From 2-12-FULL-65-11 sp049679965 (GTDB taxonomy: Bacteria > Acidobacteriota > Vicinamibacteria > Vicinamibacterales > CAVVIG01), in the NCBI GenBank assembly GCA_049679965.1, contig JBAUGX010000102.1:1-14148 (forward strand): a DNA stretch of 14,148 nucleotides. The letters run 5' to 3'. This document shows, in pieces, positions 1 to 6,445 of the stretch. The notes under the pieces were generated by a model. The model made no database searches. It was not told where the DNA came from and worked only from the letters and a program-made list of their open reading frames with translations. The position numbers were made by a program, and so were the translations under genes. Each line of letters starts with the position of its first letter. Position 1 is the first letter of the stretch.

Positions 1-320
1 CCGGCCAGCTGGCCGATCGTGTCCGCCTCGACGAGCGCCGCATCGCCCTGGACGACTGGGCTGACGACGCCGAACTCGCGGAGCCAGCCAAGCGAGGGAA
101 GCAGCGTCTCGTCGATGCCCGAGCCGCTGCCGACAATCTCGACCGACGTCTTGCCCGCCACGGCCTCGAGCGCGGTCTCGAAGCCGCGCACCGAGCTGGC
201 GTTGGTCAGCTGGATCGCAATGATCACCGCGATGCCAAGGGCCACGCCGGCGATGGTGGTCGCCGTGCGGACGCGCTCGCGGAGGAGCGGACGGAGAATG
301 AATTGGCGAAACAGTCGCAT
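1..320 (-). CDS. FtsX/MacB-like ABC transporter permease, N-terminal part (cut by window edge)
   Basis: The gene begins at the ATG at 320-318 and runs off the left edge after about 106 codons. The protein opens MRLFRQFILRPLLRERVR, a basic cytoplasmic tail typical of MacB/FtsX permeases. A hydrophobic helix follows at about residues 20-40 (TIAGVALGIAVIIAIQLTN), then the start of a periplasmic domain with a GFETALEAVAGKTSVEIVG segment. The start overlaps the stop of the ATPase gene by one base (TGATG), so the two are translationally coupled and surely form one transporter. In this family the permease pairs with a LolD/MacB-type ATPase to move lipoproteins, peptides or small molecules out of the inner membrane. 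The substrate cannot be read here because the core domain and later helices lie outside the window. Confidence 0.88.
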   Translation of the reverse strand, partial: MRLFRQFILRPLLRERVRTATTIAGVALGIAVIIAIQLTNASSVRGFETALEAVAGKTSVEIVGSGSGIDETLLPSLGWLREFGVVSPVVQGDAALVEADTIGQLA

Positions 321-988
321 CACGCGAACGTGCCGTCCTTCATGCGCAGCACCCGCGTGGCCGCCGCGGCCACGTCGGCCGAGTGCGTCGCGAGCAGGAT
401 GGTGACTCCCATCTCGCGGTTGAGCTCGACGAGCAGGGCCAGCACGCGCGCGCCGTTGTCGGAATCGAGATTCCCGGTCGGCTCGTCGGCGACGAGCAGC
501 GCCGGCCGATGTGCGAGCGCCCGGGCGATGGCCGCGCGCTGCATCTCACCGCCCGACACCTGTTGCGGATAGTGGTCGAGGCGGTGCGTGATGCCCACGC
601 GACCCGCGAGCTCGCGCGTCCGGCGGTCTGCCTCTGCCGGCTTGACGCCCGCGAGCAGGCTCGGCAGCGCGATGTTGTCGGCGATCGTGAGCGTGGGCAG
701 GAGGTTGAAGAACTGGAAGACGAAGCCGACCTGTTCGCGCCTGACGTGCGTCAGCTCATCGTCTGGAAGCGCGGCCAGATCGCGGCCGAGGAGCAGCAAC
801 TGGCCCGCGGTGGGCCGGTCCATCGCGCCGCACAGGTGCAGGAGCGTGGACTTGCCGCAGCCCGACGGCCCCATGAGCGCCACGAAATCGCCGGCCTCGA
901 GGCCAAACGACACGCCGGCGAGCGCCGCCACGCGCGCGTCGCCGCTGACGTAGGTCTTCCGGAGGTTGGAAGCTGCGAGGAGCGACAT
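320..988 (-). CDS. ABC transporter ATP-binding protein, LolD/MacB type
   Basis: A complete 222-residue nucleotide-binding subunit, the usual length for the family. Visible motifs are Walker A GPSGCGKST (residues 40-48), the Q-loop around Gln92 (VFQFFNLLPTLT), the signature VSGGEMQR (144-151), Walker B LLVADEPTGNLD (164-175) and the H-loop His202 (ATHS). The FxFFNLLPTLTxxDN wording and the DEPTGNLDS ending are characteristic of the LolD/MacB/FtsE branch, which energises FtsX-fold permeases. The downstream partner permease starts inside the stop codon. The start MSLLAASNLRKTY matches the normal family start. No Shine-Dalgarno sequence precedes it, and a TATTGT -10 box ends only 8 bases upstream, suggesting a leaderless message. 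Substrate unknown. Confidence 0.95.
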   Translation of the reverse strand: MSLLAASNLRKTYVSGDARVAALAGVSFGLEAGDFVALMGPSGCGKSTLLHLCGAMDRPTAGQLLLLGRDLAALPDDELTHVRREQVGFVFQFFNLLPTLTIADNIALPSLLAGVKPAEADRRTRELAGRVGITHRLDHYPQQVSGGEMQRAAIARALAHRPALLVADEPTGNLDSDNGARVLALLVELNREMGVTILLATHSADVAAAATRVLRMKDGTFA

Positions 989-995
989 GCCTGAC

Positions 996-1001
996 TACAA
1001 T
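996..1001 (+). promoter_or_regulatory. -10 box TACAAT for the propeller lectin gene
   Basis: TACAAT matches the consensus -10 at five of six positions. It would give a transcript start near 1008 and a leader of about 22 bases, containing the AGGAGG ribosome-binding site at 1019-1024, six bases before the ATG at 1030. The whole gap between the divergent genes is only 41 bp, so this box and the opposing TATTGT occupy the same DNA. Confidence 0.55.
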
Positions 1002-1002
1002 A
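997..1002 (-). promoter_or_regulatory. -10 box TATTGT for the ABC transporter operon
   Basis: TATTGT on the minus strand matches TATAAT at four of six positions and ends 8 bases before the ATPase ATG, so transcription would begin at or next to the start codon. It shares five base pairs with the plus-strand TACAAT box at 996-1001. No convincing -35 is visible. Confidence 0.45.
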
Positions 1003-1029
1003 GCAGGCGCTTCGCGTCAGGAGGATTTC

Positions 1030-1752
1030 ATGCGGCGTTTGGTGACGGCGTGCTTTGCGTTGTTGTGCGTGGCGTCCCTGCTGGGGCAGGCCGCGCCCGG
1101 CTCTCAGGCGACGAGGAGACGCCCCGCGGAGGACCTGCAGGCATCGGTGCTCGACGATGCGCCGGCCGTCGTCGCCTGGGGCAGCAACCGACTCGACGTC
1201 TTTGGCCGCGGCACCGACGGCGCGCTGTATCACAAAGCGTGGGACGGCAACGCCTGGGCGCCGTCGGTCACAGACTGGGAAGGTCTGGGCGGACGGTTTA
1301 CCAGCGCGCCCGCCGTCGCCGCATGGGGACCGAACCGGCTCGACATCTTCGGGCGCGGCCTCGACGGCGCCCTGTACCACAAGGCGTGGGACGGGCGCGC
1401 CTGGTTCCCGTCACGCACGGATTGGGAGGGGATCGGCGGAAATTTTACCAGCACGCCCGCCGTCGTGGCCTGGGGCGGCAATCGGCTCGACATCTTCGGG
1501 CGCGGTCCCGACGGCGCGCTGTATCACAAGGCGTGGAATGGCAACGCCTGGCTGCCGTCGCGCACGGATTGGGAAGGTCTCGGCGGCAATTTCACCAGCA
1601 CTCCCGTCGCCGTCGCCTGGGGCAGCAACCGGCTCGACATCTTCGGGCGCAGCACCGACGGCGCGCTGTATCACAAGGCGTGGAATGGCAGCGCCTGGCT
1701 GCCGTCGCTCACGAACTGGGAAAGCCTGGGCGGCGACCTCAGGGCGCCATAG
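1030..1752 (+). CDS. Secreted four-blade PLL/DUF346-like beta-propeller lectin
   Basis: The 240-residue product starts with a Sec signal peptide (MRRLVTACFALLCVASLLGQA) and a short linker. Four tandem 49-residue repeats follow, each reading roughly W-G-x-N-R-L-D-I-F-G-R-x-x-D-G-A-L-Y-H-K-A-W and then a second conserved tryptophan pair and LGGxFTS. The first tryptophans of the repeats are residues 50, 99, 148 and 197. The W..NRLDxFxRGxDGALYHKxW pattern is that of DUF346/PLL-type fucose-binding lectins, seven-bladed propellers in which aromatic pockets between blades hold sugars. Here only four blades are present and the stop falls at the repeat boundary, so the protein is either a fragment, a newly contracted array, or an oligomer. 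A strong AGGAGG site sets the start. Sugar binding is inferred from the family; the host role is unknown. Confidence 0.82.
   Translation: MRRLVTACFALLCVASLLGQAAPGSQATRRRPAEDLQASVLDDAPAVVAWGSNRLDVFGRGTDGALYHKAWDGNAWAPSVTDWEGLGGRFTSAPAVAAWGPNRLDIFGRGLDGALYHKAWDGRAWFPSRTDWEGIGGNFTSTPAVVAWGGNRLDIFGRGPDGALYHKAWNGNAWLPSRTDWEGLGGNFTSTPVAVAWGSNRLDIFGRSTDGALYHKAWNGSAWLPSLTNWESLGGDLRAP
1177..1749 (+). repeat. Four tandem 147-bp coding repeats
   Basis: The TGGGG that opens each unit lies at 1177, 1324, 1471 and 1618, an exact 147-bp period without indels. The last unit stops about 15 bp short of full length at the gene's TAG. Units 3 and 4 are the closest pair and share an uninterrupted run of about 34 identical bases around the ALYHKAWNG codons, which points to recent duplication or gene conversion. 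Confidence 0.9.
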
Positions 1753-2512
1753 AAGACTTCCCGACCGCGCCGGGGCGCCAGTGATGGGACAGGTGGGCGA
1801 GCACGCGATCGCGGCGCTCGAATAACTTCACGAGCACCACGCCGGCCACGAAGCCGCCGAGGTGCGCCCAGAAGGCCACGCCGCCCTGCGACTCCGAGCC
1901 GATGGATCCCACGCCGCTCACGAGCTGAATAAACGCCCAGTAGAGCAGCATCGCCCACGCCGGCAGGGCCACCGTCGTCATGAAAAAGCCGAGCGGGACG
2001 AGCGTGAATACCCGTGCGCGCGGATAGAGCACGAGGTACGCGCCCATGACGCCGCTGATGGCGCCCGAGGCGCCGACCATCGGCACGATCGAGCTCGGGT
2101 TGGCGACGACCTGGAAGAGCGCCGCGGCCAGCCCCGAGGCCAGGTAGAACACCACAAACCTCGGGCGCGTCATCGAGTCTTCGATGTTGTTGCCGAACAG
2201 CCAGAGAAACCACATATTGCCGAGCAGATGCATCCAGGAGCCGTGCAGGAACATCGAGGTGGCGACGTTGACCGTCTGGCGGCCCGGATCCAGCAGGCAA
2301 ACCATGTTGTCGCCCATGGGGAACCGCGCGCCGGGCGGTGCGGTCAGTGTCAGCTCTCCGGGTATCAGGCCGAGGTTGCAGACCGAGGCCGCGAGCGGCC
2401 GCTCGGCGCCGGCGCCCTGCACGAGCACCCACACGAGCACGTTGACCGCAATCACGGCCATGGTCACGTACGCGGGCCGCTGCGTTTCGTTTTCGTCGTG
2501 ATACGGGAACAC
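1739..2512 (-). CDS. Rhomboid family intramembrane serine protease
   Basis: A polytopic protein with the rhomboid core. The catalytic serine is in GASGAISG (Ser149) and the catalytic histidine in FWAHLGGFVAG (His217). The oxyanion-side motif HLLGNMWFLWLFGNNIED precedes the serine helix, and the L1-like loop contains FLHGSWMH. The best start is the GTG at 2512-2510, giving VFPYHDENETQRPAYV, the usual opening of bacterial rhomboids of this type, and 257 residues. The reading frame is open 46 codons further upstream, but that part is not rhomboid-like and runs into the neighbouring divergent gene. Rhomboids cut transmembrane helices of substrate proteins in the inner membrane; the substrate here is unknown. 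The 3' end overlaps the convergent propeller gene by 14 bp. No Shine-Dalgarno sequence is visible before the GTG. Confidence 0.92.
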   Translation of the reverse strand: MFPYHDENETQRPAYVTMAVIAVNVLVWVLVQGAGAERPLAASVCNLGLIPGELTLTAPPGARFPMGDNMVCLLDPGRQTVNVATSMFLHGSWMHLLGNMWFLWLFGNNIEDSMTRPRFVVFYLASGLAAALFQVVANPSSIVPMVGASGAISGVMGAYLVLYPRARVFTLVPLGFFMTTVALPAWAMLLYWAFIQLVSGVGSIGSESQGGVAFWAHLGGFVAGVVLVKLFERRDRVLAHLSHHWRPGAVGKSSMAP

Positions 2513-2548
2513 GGGAGGGACAGTGTGCCACGGCCCGGCTCGACTTGC

Positions 2549-2554
2549 TACACT
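2549..2554 (+). promoter_or_regulatory. Possible -10 box TACACT before the rhodanese-membrane gene
   Basis: TACACT matches the consensus at four of six positions and lies 28 bases before the ATG at 2583, inside the 70-bp divergent gap shared with the rhomboid gene. No -35 is evident and no ribosome-binding site precedes the ATG, so this is a weak call. Confidence 0.3.
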
Positions 2555-2582
2555 GCAGCAGGCGTAGACCTTCCTCCTGACC

Positions 2583-3434
2583 ATGACCACCATCATCGGC
2601 GTGCTGGTCGTCGCCGCGGTCGCCACGCTCGGCGACGCCATCTGGTACACCTACGGCGTCCGCCACACGATCGTGGCCGGGCTCGTCCACGGGGCACTGC
2701 TGCTCTCGGTGGTCGGCGCCGTGCTCGGGGCCGCGAGCGGCCGCGTCCTGAGGGGACTTCCGATTGGCGCGCTCGCGGGTATCGGCGGGGCTGCCAGCTA
2801 CTCCGTGCTGGCCGCGGTCGTCGACCGGCGCACCTACGGGACGGCGATTCCGGCGGCGTGGATCATCATGTGGCTCATCCTCGCCGCCCTCGACGGACGC
2901 TGGTTGCGCGCGCCGACGCCGCGGAGCTGGGCGGCCGTGGCCACGCGAGGCCTGGCCGCCGCGACGATCGGTGGCATGGCCTTCTACCTCGTGATGACCA
3001 TTCTCTGGGGACCGCCACCGGCCGGCGGCCGCAACTACGTGGTGCAGTTCTTCGCGTGGGCGTTCGCGTGGGCACCGGGGCTGTTCGCCCTGACCCTTGG
3101 CGGGGCGCCGGCGACCCACAGGTCGATCGCGGTCGGGGAACTCCTCGATCGCATCGATCGAGGCGAGACCCCGCGCATCCTTGACGTTCGTTCCGAAGCC
3201 GAGTTTGCCGTGGGCCACGTGCCCGGCGCCGTGAACATCCCGTTCAACCAGGTGCCTTCGCATGTTGATGCTGTTCCCGGGACAGGCGGGGACGAACTCA
3301 TCCTCTACTGCGGTCATGGCCCGCGCGCCTACATCGCGGCCACCGCTCTCCGCCGCGGCGGCCGGACGCAGATCGTCTACCTGAACGGTCATTGGGCGGC
3401 CTGGCAGGACGCCGGCCTTCGAATCGAGCGCTAG
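2583..3434 (+). CDS. Six-helix membrane protein with C-terminal rhodanese domain
   Basis: The 283-residue product has two parts. Residues 1-166 form about six hydrophobic helices (roughly 3-22, 28-50, 55-80, 88-105, 115-140 and 147-166) with short polar loops and no motif I recognise. Residues 180-283 are a rhodanese domain: RILDVRSEAEFAVGHVPGA, then the active-site loop CGHGPR with Cys243, and the closing YLNGHWAAWQDAGLRI. Rhodaneses carry sulfur as a cysteine persulfide or act as sulfur-relay or redox domains. Here the domain would sit on the membrane, on the same side as the C terminus. The intact cysteine argues for activity. It is divergent from the rhomboid gene with only 70 bp between starts, so they may share control. 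The physiological substrate is unknown. Confidence 0.85.
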   Translation: MTTIIGVLVVAAVATLGDAIWYTYGVRHTIVAGLVHGALLLSVVGAVLGAASGRVLRGLPIGALAGIGGAASYSVLAAVVDRRTYGTAIPAAWIIMWLILAALDGRWLRAPTPRSWAAVATRGLAAATIGGMAFYLVMTILWGPPPAGGRNYVVQFFAWAFAWAPGLFALTLGGAPATHRSIAVGELLDRIDRGETPRILDVRSEAEFAVGHVPGAVNIPFNQVPSHVDAVPGTGGDELILYCGHGPRAYIAATALRRGGRTQIVYLNGHWAAWQDAGLRIER

Positions 3435-3474
3435 TCAGCACGCAGCCGCACCCGAACTGGGGGCGCTTTTCGCA

Positions 3475-3480
3475 TATACT
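3475..3480 (+). promoter_or_regulatory. -10 box TATACT for the exported three-gene cassette
   Basis: TATACT matches the consensus at five of six positions and lies 41 bases before the ATG at 3522. The leader is AT-rich against the surrounding GC-rich DNA and carries a strong GGAGGAG ribosome-binding site at 3509-3515. No clear -35 is seen. Confidence 0.55.
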
Positions 3481-3521
3481 GCTTCCTTACCGATTCCTTA
3501 TTTTTCCTGGAGGAGTTACAC

Positions 3522-5003
3522 ATGCGCAGTCTCAAGGTTCTCAGCCTGAGCCTGACCCTGGCTCTGGCATCCGCGGCGTGCAACCGGCCCGCGGCGGGTT
3601 CGCTGCAGGCGGCGGCCGAGACGCTCGGCACAGACACGGTGAAATCGATCGAGTACTCGGGTACGGGACGCTGGTTCCAGTTCGGTCAGGCTCCGAACCC
3701 CACGCTGCCCTGGCCGCAGTTTGACGTCACGAGCTTCACCGCGTCGGTCAACTTCGACGCGCAGAGCGCGCGCGTGGAGATGGTGCGCAAGCAGACCATC
3801 GAGCCCGGACGCGAGCGGCCCGCGCCCGTCGAGCAGCGTCCTGTCCAGATCATCAGCGGCACCTCGGCCTGGAACCTGGCCCCTCCGGCCGGCTCGCCGG
3901 CTGGAACGGCGCCGGTTCCGACGGCTCAGCCAGCGGCGGTCGAGGAACGCACGATGGAGCTCTGGACGACCCCGCAAGGTTTCCTGAAGGCGGCGGCCGC
4001 CAACAATGCGACGTCGCAGCCGTCGGGCGGCGGCTCAGAGGTCACCTTCACCGTGAACGGCAAGTACAAGTACGTGGGCATCATCAACGCCCAGAATCAT
4101 GTCGAGAAGGTCAGCGCCTGGATCGACAACCCCGTCCTTGGCGATACGCTCGTTGAGTTCGCGTATTCCGATTACAAGGACTTTGGCGGCGTCATGTTCC
4201 CGTCACGCATCGTCCGGACCCAGGGCGGGTACCCGGTGCTCGACATCGCGGTGTCGCAGGTCAAGGCGAATCCTGAGGTCAACATCACCGTGCCAGACGA
4301 GGTGCGCAATTTCACGGCCCCCGCCGTCACCGTCACCGTGCAGAAGCTGGCCAATGGCGTCTACTATCTGACAGGCGGCACGCATCACAGCGTCGCCATC
4401 GATCAACGCGATCACATCGTCGTCATTGAAGGCCCGCAGAACGAAGCGCGTTCGGACGCCGTGATTGCCAAAGTCAAGGAGACGATTCCGAACAAGCCGA
4501 TCCGCTACCTCGTCAACACACACGCCCACTTCGACCACTCGGGTGGCCTCCGGACGTACGTGGACGAGGGCGCCACCATCGTGACCCACGAGATGAACAA
4601 GCCGTACTACGAGCGGGCCTGGGCGGCTCCCAGGACGATCAATCCGGACCGGCTGGCGAAGTCGGCCAAGGCGGCCACCTTCGAGACGTTCAGCGACAAA
4701 CACGTGCTCACCGACGGGAGGAGATCGATCGAGATCTACCCGATTGCGGGAAACGGTCACAATGACGCGTTCGTGATGGTCTACCTCCCGGCGGAGAAGA
4801 TTCTCGTCGAGGCCGACGCCTACACGCCGGCGGCTGCCAATGCGCCGCCACCGCCGGCAGCCAACCCGTTCTCCGTGAACCTGAACGAGAACATCCAGAA
4901 ACTCAAGCTGGATGTGCGCCAGATCGCGGCGATCCACGGGCCTCGCGTCGTGACCATGGTCGATCTGCGCGCGGCCATCACGCCGGCCGCCAGCGGAAGC
5001 TAA
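3522..5003 (+). CDS. Exported metallo-beta-lactamase-fold hydrolase with LolA-like N-terminal domain
   Basis: The 493-residue protein begins with an export signal ending LASAAC, which could be a non-canonical lipoprotein signal or a plain Sec signal. Residues of about 30-265 look like an all-beta LolA/LppX-type domain: a run of amphipathic strands including VKSIEYSGTGRWFQFG and YSDYKDFGGVMFPSRI. Residues of about 275-480 are a metallo-beta-lactamase domain with every metal ligand in place: THAHFDHSGG (His334, His336, Asp338, His339), GNGH His413, EAD Asp432 and IHGP His472. Such enzymes use two metals, usually zinc, to hydrolyse esters, lactams, phosphoesters or thioesters. Nothing here fixes the substrate. 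A proline-alanine insert (AAANAPPPPAANP) lies just after Asp432. It leads a cassette of three exported products. Confidence 0.9.
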   Translation: MRSLKVLSLSLTLALASAACNRPAAGSLQAAAETLGTDTVKSIEYSGTGRWFQFGQAPNPTLPWPQFDVTSFTASVNFDAQSARVEMVRKQTIEPGRERPAPVEQRPVQIISGTSAWNLAPPAGSPAGTAPVPTAQPAAVEERTMELWTTPQGFLKAAAANNATSQPSGGGSEVTFTVNGKYKYVGIINAQNHVEKVSAWIDNPVLGDTLVEFAYSDYKDFGGVMFPSRIVRTQGGYPVLDIAVSQVKANPEVNITVPDEVRNFTAPAVTVTVQKLANGVYYLTGGTHHSVAIDQRDHIVVIEGPQNEARSDAVIAKVKETIPNKPIRYLVNTHAHFDHSGGLRTYVDEGATIVTHEMNKPYYERAWAAPRTINPDRLAKSAKAATFETFSDKHVLTDGRRSIEIYPIAGNGHNDAFVMVYLPAEKILVEADAYTPAAANAPPPPAANPFSVNLNENIQKLKLDVRQIAAIHGPRVVTMVDLRAAITPAASGS

Positions 5004-5027
5004 CAGATGTTTTTGAAGGAGGCGCTC

Positions 5028-5780
5028 ATGACTCGAAGCACGCGAATTGGCCTGGTGTTGGTGCTCATCGTTCTCGCTGGCGCTGCGCATGGCGGCATCT
5101 TCTCTACGCTGTCCGCCCAGGGCGGCGCTCAACGGGGCGCTCAGCCGGCGGCTCCGGCCGCTGCGCAACCGCCGGAAACGATGCCTGCGCTCCTGTTCAA
5201 AGAGCAGTGGCAGCAGGTGCCCACCGCCGTCGGGGTGCCGACCAGCCCGCGACGCTCGGCGAATCAGTACTGGCTCGCCTCGCAAAGTGCGGTGACAAAC
5301 CCCAGTCTCGAGGTGAAGCTCTACGGCGCCGACGCCAGGAACCTGACCGTGTACCTCCACGAGGGCCGCTACGATCTGTGGTCGGGCCTGGTCGGTTCGC
5401 CAGTTGCCGTGCTCCTGCGGCACCGAAACAGCCAGATCAATCTCACCGGCCTCGCCAGGGTGCGAGCCACCGTCCGCACGGGCAATCTGCACACGCTGCA
5501 CCCCGCGCTCAGGCTCGCCGACGGCACGTTGGTGGCCGGCACCCAGGTCATCAACACCGACGGGCAGTTTCTTCAGGTCGACGTGTCGTTCGGGAACCAG
5601 CGATGGTACGTCATCGAGCCCGACACTCTGGCGGTCAAAGGCCAGGCCATGATGGTGGACCTCGCGAAGGTCGACGAGGTCGGTTTCGTTGATCTCACGC
5701 CGGCTGGCGGACATGGGAGCTCCGGCTGGGTCAACATCTCGACGATCGAGGTGTACGCGAAGCCGGTGCCGCGAGGCTAG
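5028..5780 (+). CDS. Secreted protein of unknown function, second gene of the cassette
   Basis: I do not recognise this protein. The start chosen is the ATG at 5028, five bases after a GAAGGAGG site at 5015-5022. An in-frame ATG seven codons earlier (5007) has no such site and would absorb it. The 250-residue product has a signal peptide (MTRSTRIGLVLVLIVLAGAAHGG), an Ala/Gln/Pro-rich linker, and a soluble domain of about 190 residues rich in short beta strands (YWLASQSAVTNPSLEVKLYG, LTVYLHEGRYDLWSG, YVIEPDTLAV, GSSGWVNISTIEVYA). That looks like a jelly-roll or carbohydrate-binding fold, but this is inference from strand pattern only. It follows the hydrolase by 24 bp, so co-transcription is very likely. 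Confidence 0.82.
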   Translation: MTRSTRIGLVLVLIVLAGAAHGGIFSTLSAQGGAQRGAQPAAPAAAQPPETMPALLFKEQWQQVPTAVGVPTSPRRSANQYWLASQSAVTNPSLEVKLYGADARNLTVYLHEGRYDLWSGLVGSPVAVLLRHRNSQINLTGLARVRATVRTGNLHTLHPALRLADGTLVAGTQVINTDGQFLQVDVSFGNQRWYVIEPDTLAVKGQAMMVDLAKVDEVGFVDLTPAGGHGSSGWVNISTIEVYAKPVPRG

Positions 5781-5814
5781 CAGCTACTTGTCAATGCCGA
5801 GGAAGGAGGGTCGG

Positions 5815-6441
5815 ATGACTGCCCGCACGCCCGGAATCCTTATTGCTCTCGCCAGTGTCGCGGCCGCGATCGCGTGCAGTGGAGCGCCCGCATCCCCGAC
5901 ACTGGGCATTCCCACGCAGATGTCGTCCGCGTTGTCCAGCACGCTTATTGTCGGGAATGCGACGCAGGAGTTCTCCGCCGAGGCGTTCGATCTGCTCGCC
6001 GTGCAGGATCTGACCTCCACCACCGGCGTCAGATCGATTGATGCCACCAGGCCGTGTCGGTTTGGCGGCACCAGGGGCATCTCGGGGACCATTACCAGGT
6101 CCGCGAGCGGCGGCACTCGCACCTGGGCGATGGATCTGGATCTGACCTTCACAAACTGCGACGTGGGAAAAGTGACGCTGCAGGGAAACCCCGGCATCAT
6201 GCTCACCGGCCAGCGGATGGTGCAAAACAGCGTATTGACATCGGCCACGTTCCAAAAGACGGGCGGATTGTTCTTCACGCCTGAGGGTGGCGTGAAAGGG
6301 AGCGTTCAGGTCAATTGCACCGCGACCTGGAACCCGCAGTCGGGCGCGTTCAGTACAAGCGGCACCGTGTCCTGGGAGTACCCCGTCGGAACACCGGTGC
6401 CAGGGCCGGGCTGCGGCGAGACGGGTTGGCCCGCCCCCTGA
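5815..6441 (+). CDS. Small exported protein, probable lipoprotein, unknown function
   Basis: No family recognised. The ATG at 5815 is chosen because a long GGAAGGAGGG site (5801-5810) sits just before it; the frame is open further upstream but overlaps the preceding gene. The 208-residue product begins with a hydrophobic signal ending AAIACSG, which resembles a lipobox though the -3 position is alanine. The mature part is beta-rich and Thr/Gly-rich (GISGTITRSASGGTRTW, MDLDLTFTNCDVGKVTLQG, FSTSGTVSWEY) with four cysteines that could form disulfides. It follows the previous gene by 34 bp and ends 4 bp from the convergent gene on the other strand. Confidence 0.8.
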   Translation: MTARTPGILIALASVAAAIACSGAPASPTLGIPTQMSSALSSTLIVGNATQEFSAEAFDLLAVQDLTSTTGVRSIDATRPCRFGGTRGISGTITRSASGGTRTWAMDLDLTFTNCDVGKVTLQGNPGIMLTGQRMVQNSVLTSATFQKTGGLFFTPEGGVKGSVQVNCTATWNPQSGAFSTSGTVSWEYPVGTPVPGPGCGETGWPAP

Positions 6442-6445
6442 ACTT

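Noticed and set aside
2513..2650. 46-residue N-terminal extension of the rhomboid protein
   Set aside because: It overlaps the start of the divergent rhodanese gene and does not resemble a rhomboid N terminus.
1671..3392. 573-codon open frame on the minus strand across the rhomboid and rhodanese genes
   Set aside because: It runs through two real genes in another frame, is Arg/Gly/Ala/Pro-rich without motifs, and has no ribosome-binding site. GC-rich codon bias explains its length.
4203..5714. 503-codon minus-strand open frame opposite the hydrolase and its neighbour
   Set aside because: Composition (Arg, Val, Asp, His rich, low Lys) is that of an antisense shadow, and the plus strand has two convincing genes with ribosome-binding sites.
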